Origin: Bacteroidales bacterium
Lineage (GTDB): Bacteria; Bacteroidota; Bacteroidia; Bacteroidales; VadinHA17
NCBI GenBank assembly: GCA_030596125.1
Contig: JAUVKT010000017.1
Coordinates: 1 to 38,759, forward strand
DNA: 38,759 nucleotides
Direction: 5' to 3'
Positions 33,840 to 38,759 of the stretch are shown in pieces (the first letter of the stretch is position 1; every line of letters begins with the position of its first letter). The position numbers were made by a program, and so were the translations under genes. Under the pieces are notes generated by a model. It saw only the letters and a program-made list of their open reading frames with translations. It had not been told where the DNA came from and ran no database searches.

Positions 33840-34427
33840 ATGAACCAGATAAAGAATTTTACAAAAGGTTTTATTAAGGAGAACCCTGTTTTTGTTCTCT
33901 TCCTCGGCCTTTGTCCGGTACTTGGCGTTACAACCTCCGCTATTAATGGAATAGGGATGGGACTGGCAACTACCTTTGTTCTTGTGATGTCAAATTTTGT
34001 AGTATCACTTATCAAGAATTTTGTTCCGGATAAGGTTAGAATACCTTCATTTATCGTGATAATCGCTTCATTCGTTACAATAGTTGAACTGACTATGCAG
34101 GCTTACCTGCCCTCTCTTTTTGAAGCACTTGGACTTTTTATTCCACTTATCGTTGTTAACTGTGTAGTACTCGGGCGGGCAGAAGCATTTGCCTCTAAAA
34201 ACAACATTTTCTCATCGATAATTGACGGACTTGGAATTGGACTTGGTTTTACATTCGCTCTGTTTTTGCTTGGCTCGGTAAGGGAGATTCTTGGATCAGG
34301 ATCGATCTTCAATTTCAAATTCATAGAAGGTGACGGAATACTCATTTTTATACTTTCCCCCGGCGCTTTTATCGCCCTTGGATACCTGATAGTACTGGTT
34401 AATAAACTCAAAAAGAAAGGAGCCTGA
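33840..34427 (+). CDS. rnfE: Rnf complex subunit RnfE (membrane)
   Basis: The 195-aa protein is almost entirely hydrophobic with about six helices and the RnfE/NqrD pattern: [21 protein letters not shown] near the N-terminus, [20 protein letters not shown] in the middle and [19 protein letters not shown] later. RnfA and RnfE are homologous subunits inserted in opposite orientation, and they hold an Fe-S centre between Cys residues of the LCP and NCVVLG motifs; both are present. It is 17 bp after rnfG and 2 bp before rnfA. Confidence 0.95.
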   Translation: MNQIKNFTKGFIKENPVFVLFLGLCPVLGVTTSAINGIGMGLATTFVLVMSNFVVSLIKNFVPDKVRIPSFIVIIASFVTIVELTMQAYLPSLFEALGLFIPLIVVNCVVLGRAEAFASKNNIFSSIIDGLGIGLGFTFALFLLGSVREILGSGSIFNFKFIEGDGILIFILSPGAFIALGYLIVLVNKLKKKGA

Positions 34428-34429
34428 TT

Positions 34430-35002
34430 ATGGAATATATTATTATTGTTATATCAGCGATCTTTGTAAATAACATCGTACTCAGCAAGTTCCTGGGGAT
34501 TTGTCCGTTTATAGGCGTATCTGCCCGTATTGAGACCTCTATCGGAATGTCAGGAGCAGTGATGTTTGTAATGACCATTGCCACCCTTGTAACCTATCTT
34601 ATCCAGACCTATCTGCTTGATAAACTTGGAATAGGATTTATGCAGACAATCACCTTTATCCTCGTTATTGCTTTTCTGGTACAACTTGTCGAAATAATCC
34701 TAAAAAAGGTCAGTCCCTCTCTTTACCAGGCCCTTGGCATATTCCTCCCGCTCATAACAACAAACTGTGCAGTACTTGGAGTAGCTCTGATGTCGGTACA
34801 GAATAACTTCAACCTGATGGAAAGCGTTGTATTTGCCATAGCCAACTCAATTGGCTTTGGGCTGGCACTAATTATATTTGCAGGATTAAGGGAGCATCTC
34901 GAACTTGCTGATGTTCCTGAACCTTTCAGGGGAGTACCAATTGCCTTCGTAGTAGCTGGATTACTCGCAATGGCATTTATGGGATTTGCAGGTATCGTTT
35001 AG
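34430..35002 (+). CDS. rnfA: Rnf complex subunit RnfA (membrane)
   Basis: The 190-aa polytopic protein has the RnfA/NqrE pattern: ILSKFLGICPFIGVSARIETSIG-type N-terminus, ITTNCAVLGVALM in the centre and FGLALIIFAGLREHLEL near the C-terminus. The Cys residues of ICP and NCAVLG are conserved. It ends the operon. Its TAG stop (35000-35002) is separated by a single base from the stop of the convergent carbamate kinase gene, so there is no room for a terminator between them. Confidence 0.95.
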   Translation: MEYIIIVISAIFVNNIVLSKFLGICPFIGVSARIETSIGMSGAVMFVMTIATLVTYLIQTYLLDKLGIGFMQTITFILVIAFLVQLVEIILKKVSPSLYQALGIFLPLITTNCAVLGVALMSVQNNFNLMESVVFAIANSIGFGLALIIFAGLREHLELADVPEPFRGVPIAFVVAGLLAMAFMGFAGIV

Positions 35003-35003
35003 G

Positions 35004-35960
35004 TCAATCTTCATATTCCATTGTGATCTTTGTTCCGTATGATTTATCCTCGAGCTTAAATGCCTCGGTAATAACACTTTTGCCTCCTCCATTTTCCAGA
35101 AAACAGAGGCATGCCTGTATTTTTGGCGCCATACTTCCTTTTGTAAACTGTCCCTCTTCAAGATACCTGAGTGTATCCTTATAATTAAGAAACTCCTTTA
35201 TCTCCTGGTTTGGTTTTTTATAGTTAATGTATACATACGGAACATCTGTAAGAATATAAAATTCATCTGCACCGATATCAGATGCCAGAAGTGATGATGC
35301 CATATCCTTATCAATAACCGCCTCAACCGGTCTTACATTACTATTCTTATCGATATATACCGGAACTCCTCCTCCCCCTGCAGCAATAACGATATTCCCT
35401 TTCCGGGCAAGATCTTCAATAATCTTTTCGTTCATTACCCTAATTGGTTTTGGTGAAGGAACAACTCTCCTGAAGCCACTATCCTCCTTAACCTCTTCAA
35501 GAAATTTCCATCCCTTTTTTTCTTCCAGTTCCTTTGCCTGCAACTCACTATATATCTTCCCAACTCTCTTTTGCGGATCTTTAAAAGCCTGATCATTCTC
35601 ATTAACCACAACCTGTGTTACCAGGCAAACAACATTTTTCTCAATACCATGCTTAAAAAGTATATTCCTGAACATACGCTCTATCATGTATCCAATCCCT
35701 CCCTGAGTATCAGCAACACATATATCAATTGGCATTTGTGCAATATTGTAAACCTGCTCACCTGCATCATTACGCATTAACACATTACCAACCTGGGGTC
35801 CGTTTCCATGAGTGATAACAATATCGTATCCTGCCTTGATAAGAAATATTAAATTTTCAAGGGTATCGGTAGTATTCTGCTCCTGTTCTTCAATAGTTCC
35901 CACCTGGTTGCCTCGCAAAAGTGCGTTGCCACCTAAAGCTATTACTGCCAGTTTTTTCAT
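35004..35960 (-). CDS. arcC: Carbamate kinase
   Basis: The 318-aa protein is of normal length for carbamate kinases of the amino acid kinase family, which form ATP from carbamoyl phosphate and ADP. The motifs are VIALGGNALL at the N-terminus, ITHGNGPQVGN, VVPSPKPIRV, IAAGGGGVPV, DKDMASSLLASDIGADEFYILTDV-type nucleotide-binding part, and GSMAPKIQACLCFLENGG. In many anaerobes it ends arginine or agmatine fermentation, but no arginine deiminase or carbamoyltransferase gene is in the window. It is transcribed alone, toward the rnf operon. Confidence 0.95.
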   Translation of the reverse strand: MKKLAVIALGGNALLRGNQVGTIEEQEQNTTDTLENLIFLIKAGYDIVITHGNGPQVGNVLMRNDAGEQVYNIAQMPIDICVADTQGGIGYMIERMFRNILFKHGIEKNVVCLVTQVVVNENDQAFKDPQKRVGKIYSELQAKELEEKKGWKFLEEVKEDSGFRRVVPSPKPIRVMNEKIIEDLARKGNIVIAAGGGGVPVYIDKNSNVRPVEAVIDKDMASSLLASDIGADEFYILTDVPYVYINYKKPNQEIKEFLNYKDTLRYLEEGQFTKGSMAPKIQACLCFLENGGGKSVITEAFKLEDKSYGTKITMEYED

Positions 35961-35995
35961 TCCGTAATAAAATATTTATGTCTGAATAAGCTTAT

Positions 35996-36003
35996 CAAAA
36001 TTA
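35996..36003 (-). promoter_or_regulatory. Candidate -7 element for the carbamate kinase gene
   Basis: On the minus strand the octamer reads TAATTTTG, a perfect TAnnTTTG, 35 bp before the ATG at 35960. A -33 TTG at the usual distance was not found. Confidence 0.5.
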
Positions 36004-36148
36004 TGTAATAATAAATTATTGAGGCTCCTTTGAACAAATATATTAATCAATAAACAGCTCTTTATTAAAGGGAAATCACAAATTTATTATTTTAAATATT
36101 AATTTATTACATTTACAATCATTAAATAAACCTATTTTAGCAGCGAGG

Positions 36149-36832
36149 GTGAAGAATTATATTGTATCTCTTTTTTCAATTATCACTCTTCTTGGATTGG
36201 CCGGTTGTAAAAAATCATCAGTCAAAACAATTGATGAAGGTGAAATTCATTATAAAATAATCTATAATGGCAGACAGGGCACCATCCCTGAGGAGCTTAT
36301 GCCTAATACTCTTATCGTAAAATTTAAGAATGACAAATCCATTATGGAAATAACAGCTCCTATTGGTAATAACGGCATCTATAATCTATTTGATACCGAC
36401 AATAATATAAACCATACCTATATCAGTTTTCTCGGCCTCAAATACTATTACATTGGTGAGACCGGTGAGATACCTCCCGGTATTGATCCCATGGAAGATA
36501 TGGTTCTGAAAAAGACAGATAAAGTTAAAGACATTGGAGGCTTACTATGTAAACACGCAACTGCTAAGCTCGATGGGATTGAACGCACTTTTGATATATG
36601 GTATACATCAGAGATCTATCTTACAGACCCAAATTGTTCCACTCCTTTCAAGGAACTTGACGGGGTTCTGCTAAATTTTTTCTACCGAATGGGAGATATG
36701 ATCGTTGAGTTCGAGACAGAAGGTATTTATCAGCGACCTGTCGCTGATAAGGATTTTATTAAGGATAATAAATACAGGAGGATCAAACGTGAGGATATGG
36801 ACTCAATCATCTCCAAAATGATGAGTTTATAG
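36149..36832 (+). CDS. Lipoprotein of unknown function, DUF4412-like
   Basis: The frame starts with a GTG at 36149; this codon directly precedes a well-formed lipoprotein signal peptide (KNYIVSLFSIITLLGLAGC, Cys20), so I accept it. The 227-aa product then has beta-rich sequence (EGEIHYKIIYNG, TLIVKFKNDKSIMEITAP, YYIGETGEIPPG) and a DIGGLLCKHATAKLDGIERTFDIWYTSEI segment. That segment resembles DUF4412-type Bacteroidota lipoproteins that contain an ag.kC..A.v..dG pattern. The function is unknown. A weak -7 box (TACATTTA, 36108-36115) lies upstream. A perfect 11-bp inverted repeat lies inside the gene at 36727-36750. Confidence 0.7.
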   Translation: MKNYIVSLFSIITLLGLAGCKKSSVKTIDEGEIHYKIIYNGRQGTIPEELMPNTLIVKFKNDKSIMEITAPIGNNGIYNLFDTDNNINHTYISFLGLKYYYIGETGEIPPGIDPMEDMVLKKTDKVKDIGGLLCKHATAKLDGIERTFDIWYTSEIYLTDPNCSTPFKELDGVLLNFFYRMGDMIVEFETEGIYQRPVADKDFIKDNKYRRIKREDMDSIISKMMSL

Positions 36833-36867
36833 CAAACCCTACCGTTTTAACATACATTAAATTTTAT

Positions 36868-36875
36868 TACCTTTA
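36868..36875 (+). promoter_or_regulatory. Weak candidate -7 element for ftsK
   Basis: TACCTTTA matches TAnnTTTG except for the last base and is 75 bp before the ftsK ATG. No -33 TTG is visible. Confidence 0.25.
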
Positions 36876-36950
36876 TCATTCGTAAATCCAAAGTGATTTT
36901 AGCATAATCATTTATTAAACAATTTTTTACAAAGCTATCTACGTTATCTG

Positions 36951-38759
36951 ATGAGTGGAAAAATAAAGAGAGTAAAAAAGAAAATATCCGAAAAAAAGAA
37001 GAACGAACAGGGATCTTCTTACTCCCTCATAGGAGATGAGAGGTTTAAATTTATTATCGGTTTACTAATAACCGGATTTGCAGTATATCTCTTCTTTGCT
37101 TTTATTGCCTATCTGTTCTGGTGGAAGGCAGATCAGAGTTTCGATACATCCATGGTTATTTCAGGTGCTGAAATTGAGGTAAAAAACTGGTCAGGGAAAA
37201 GCGGAGCATGGTTTGCAGATATTTTTGTTAATAAGGGTTTTGGTCTGGCTGCTTTTTTTATACCTGTTATGTTTGCGGCAATAGGACTCCGACTCCTCAA
37301 CCTCAGGAGGATAAAGGCAGGAATCATAAGCAGGAATATGATCCTCGGGATTATTATTATCTCCATCGCGCTTGGTTATATTTTTGGTCCGGCCGGCGGC
37401 ATATTCGGTAGCGGGCCTGGTGGGTCGCACGGCTATTTTGTAAGCAGATGGCTGAATGCATTTATTGGAAAACTGGGCACAGGTATTTTTGTCGCAGTAC
37501 TGCTGTTGTCCTACCTGATGATAGTGTTTAAACTGAATCCTGTAACATTAAAAAATTGGTTCGCCAAAAGGGAAAAAGCGAGTTCTGACCAACCCGATAG
37601 CACACAAATGAATGATCCGGTTGAGGCAGACGATAAAAACCATTCTGAAGCCTTCGGAGGTATTACAACTATAAGCAATACCGGTGAGGATGAGGGGAAA
37701 CAAGACGAGTTCAAAATTATTAACACCCTTAACGAAAAGAACCCATCCAGGAATAACGTGGAAGATAAATCCGGCAATGGAAATTCTCAGACAATAATAA
37801 ATGATATCGATGAAAAGAACGGTGATAGTGAAAATGGTGTAACAATCTCCATCACCAAAGCTGAGGAAGGAGAGCAGCTTACCGATAAGGAGATGAAAAA
37901 AATAACTGAAAATTATGACCCTAAACTTGACCTCTCCAATTTCCAGATGCCACCTCTTTCACTGCTTGAAGAATACAGGTCAGACACCACCTTTGATGAT
38001 ACAGAGATAATCGAAAAAAAAGAGACTATAGTAAAAACTCTTTCAGACTACAACATAAATATCAAGCATATCTCGGCTACGGTAGGGCCTACAGTAACCC
38101 TTTACGAAATTGTTCCTGAAAAAGGTGTCAGGGTCGCCAAGATAAAATCACTCGACAATGATATAGCTCTCAGCCTTTCAGCCTTTGGAATAAGGATTAT
38201 TGCACCAATACCTGGCAGAGGGACCGTAGGTATAGAGGTGCCGAACAAAATGCCTGAGACTGTATCAATGAAATCACTAATTTCCTCAAAAGTATTCCAG
38301 GAAAGTAAATTTGAACTGCCAATTGCTATCGGCCGTACAATTACGAATGAGCCCCTCATGATGGATCTTGCCAAAATGCCTCACCTGCTTGTAGCAGGGG
38401 CTACAGGTCAGGGGAAATCAGTTGGATTGAATGTAATTATCAGCTCTCTTATTTACCGCAAACATCCTGCTGAATTAAAATTTGTACTGATAGACCCCAA
38501 GATGGTTGAGCTAACTATGTATTCACGGATTGAGAAACATTACCTTGCAAAGTTACCTGACGCCGAAAACCCAATTATAACAGATTCCAGAAAAGTGGTT
38601 AACACCCTTAACTCACTGATAATTGAAATGTTAAGCAGATACGAACTTCTCCGTAAGGGCGAAGTGAGAATTATTAAAGAGTATAATGATAAGTTCAAAG
38701 CACGAAAACTGAATCCTGAGAACGGACACCGCTTCCTGCCCTACATTGTACTTATTATT
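36951..38759 (+). CDS. ftsK: DNA translocase FtsK (N-terminal 603 residues, cut by window end)
   Basis: An open frame starts at ATG 36951 and runs off the right edge after 603 codons. Residues 1-30 are very basic. About four membrane helices follow between residues 40 and 195 (FIIGLLITGFAVYLFFAFIAYLF, GFGLAAFFIPVMFAAIGL, MILGIIIISIALGYIFG, GIFVAVLLLSYLMIVF), then an acidic, low-complexity linker (about 200-300). The FtsK alpha/beta motor begins near residue 340 (DYNINIKHISATVGPTVTLYE), with Walker A GATGQGKS (Lys489) and VLIDPKMVELTMY. FtsK pumps DNA at the division septum for chromosome segregation. Walker B and the gamma DNA-recognition domain lie beyond the window. Confidence 0.94.
   Translation, partial: MSGKIKRVKKKISEKKKNEQGSSYSLIGDERFKFIIGLLITGFAVYLFFAFIAYLFWWKADQSFDTSMVISGAEIEVKNWSGKSGAWFADIFVNKGFGLAAFFIPVMFAAIGLRLLNLRRIKAGIISRNMILGIIIISIALGYIFGPAGGIFGSGPGGSHGYFVSRWLNAFIGKLGTGIFVAVLLLSYLMIVFKLNPVTLKNWFAKREKASSDQPDSTQMNDPVEADDKNHSEAFGGITTISNTGEDEGKQDEFKIINTLNEKNPSRNNVEDKSGNGNSQTIINDIDEKNGDSENGVTISITKAEEGEQLTDKEMKKITENYDPKLDLSNFQMPPLSLLEEYRSDTTFDDTEIIEKKETIVKTLSDYNINIKHISATVGPTVTLYEIVPEKGVRVAKIKSLDNDIALSLSAFGIRIIAPIPGRGTVGIEVPNKMPETVSMKSLISSKVFQESKFELPIAIGRTITNEPLMMDLAKMPHLLVAGATGQGKSVGLNVIISSLIYRKHPAELKFVLIDPKMVELTMYSRIEKHYLAKLPDAENPIITDSRKVVNTLNSLIIEMLSRYELLRKGEVRIIKEYNDKFKARKLNPENGHRFLPYIVLII

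Overview
The window looks like chromosomal DNA from a member of the Bacteroidota, probably the Bacteroidales or a near relative. The base composition is A+T-rich. Several intergenic regions carry the Bacteroidota -7 promoter element TAnnTTTG, and there is almost no Shine-Dalgarno signal. Many gene families are typical of the phylum: OstA-like LPS export protein, DUF5063 next to an RNase D-like exonuclease, the 73-aa DUF2795 protein, a DhaL-DegV fusion, and an Rnf operon in the order rseC-rnfBCDGEA. These assignments come from reading the translated sequence. No database search was run.

Layout. 1-162: tail of a membrane protein. 163-600: intergenic DNA built from degenerate 7-bp repeats and a 35-bp palindrome. 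620-4154: a probable cassette-like array. It starts with a consensus promoter and carries three unrelated A+T-rich single genes (HExxH lipoprotein, HEPN-like protein, YitT-family membrane protein), separated by spacers that share repeated, imperfectly palindromic, attC-like sequence. A GNAT acetyltransferase lies just after the last spacer. 4741-6440: a two-domain lipoprotein hydrolase followed by gene debris. 6554-8891: YjbR-like protein, radical SAM protein and DMT exporter. 8937-15319 (minus): an operon reading DUF5063, 3'-5' exonuclease, RlmI-like rRNA methyltransferase, Tex and a FakA-FakB fusion. Upstream of it are a -7 promoter element and an unusual structured leader made of two copies of a two-hairpin unit. 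15626-15818: a second heptamer array and the second copy of the 35-bp palindrome. 15896-17815 (minus): recQ. 17987-25257: guaB followed by three SurA/parvulin-type genes and an OstA-like gene, an outer-membrane biogenesis block. 25281-27261 (minus): DUF2795 protein, a remnant of a cobalamin adenosyltransferase gene, an ABC ATPase and a methyltransferase. 27359-29464: recG. 29577-35002: Rnf complex. 35004-35960 (minus): carbamate kinase. 36149-36832: lipoprotein. 36951 to the end: ftsK, cut by the window edge.

The two signals I rank highest are the structured leader at 15317-15514, where paired stems change together while the loop is conserved, and the cassette-like array at 620-4154. The core genes cover housekeeping (GMP synthesis, recombination, rRNA modification, chromosome segregation), outer-membrane assembly, and an ion-motive ferredoxin:NAD+ oxidoreductase that suggests anaerobic or fermentative energy metabolism.
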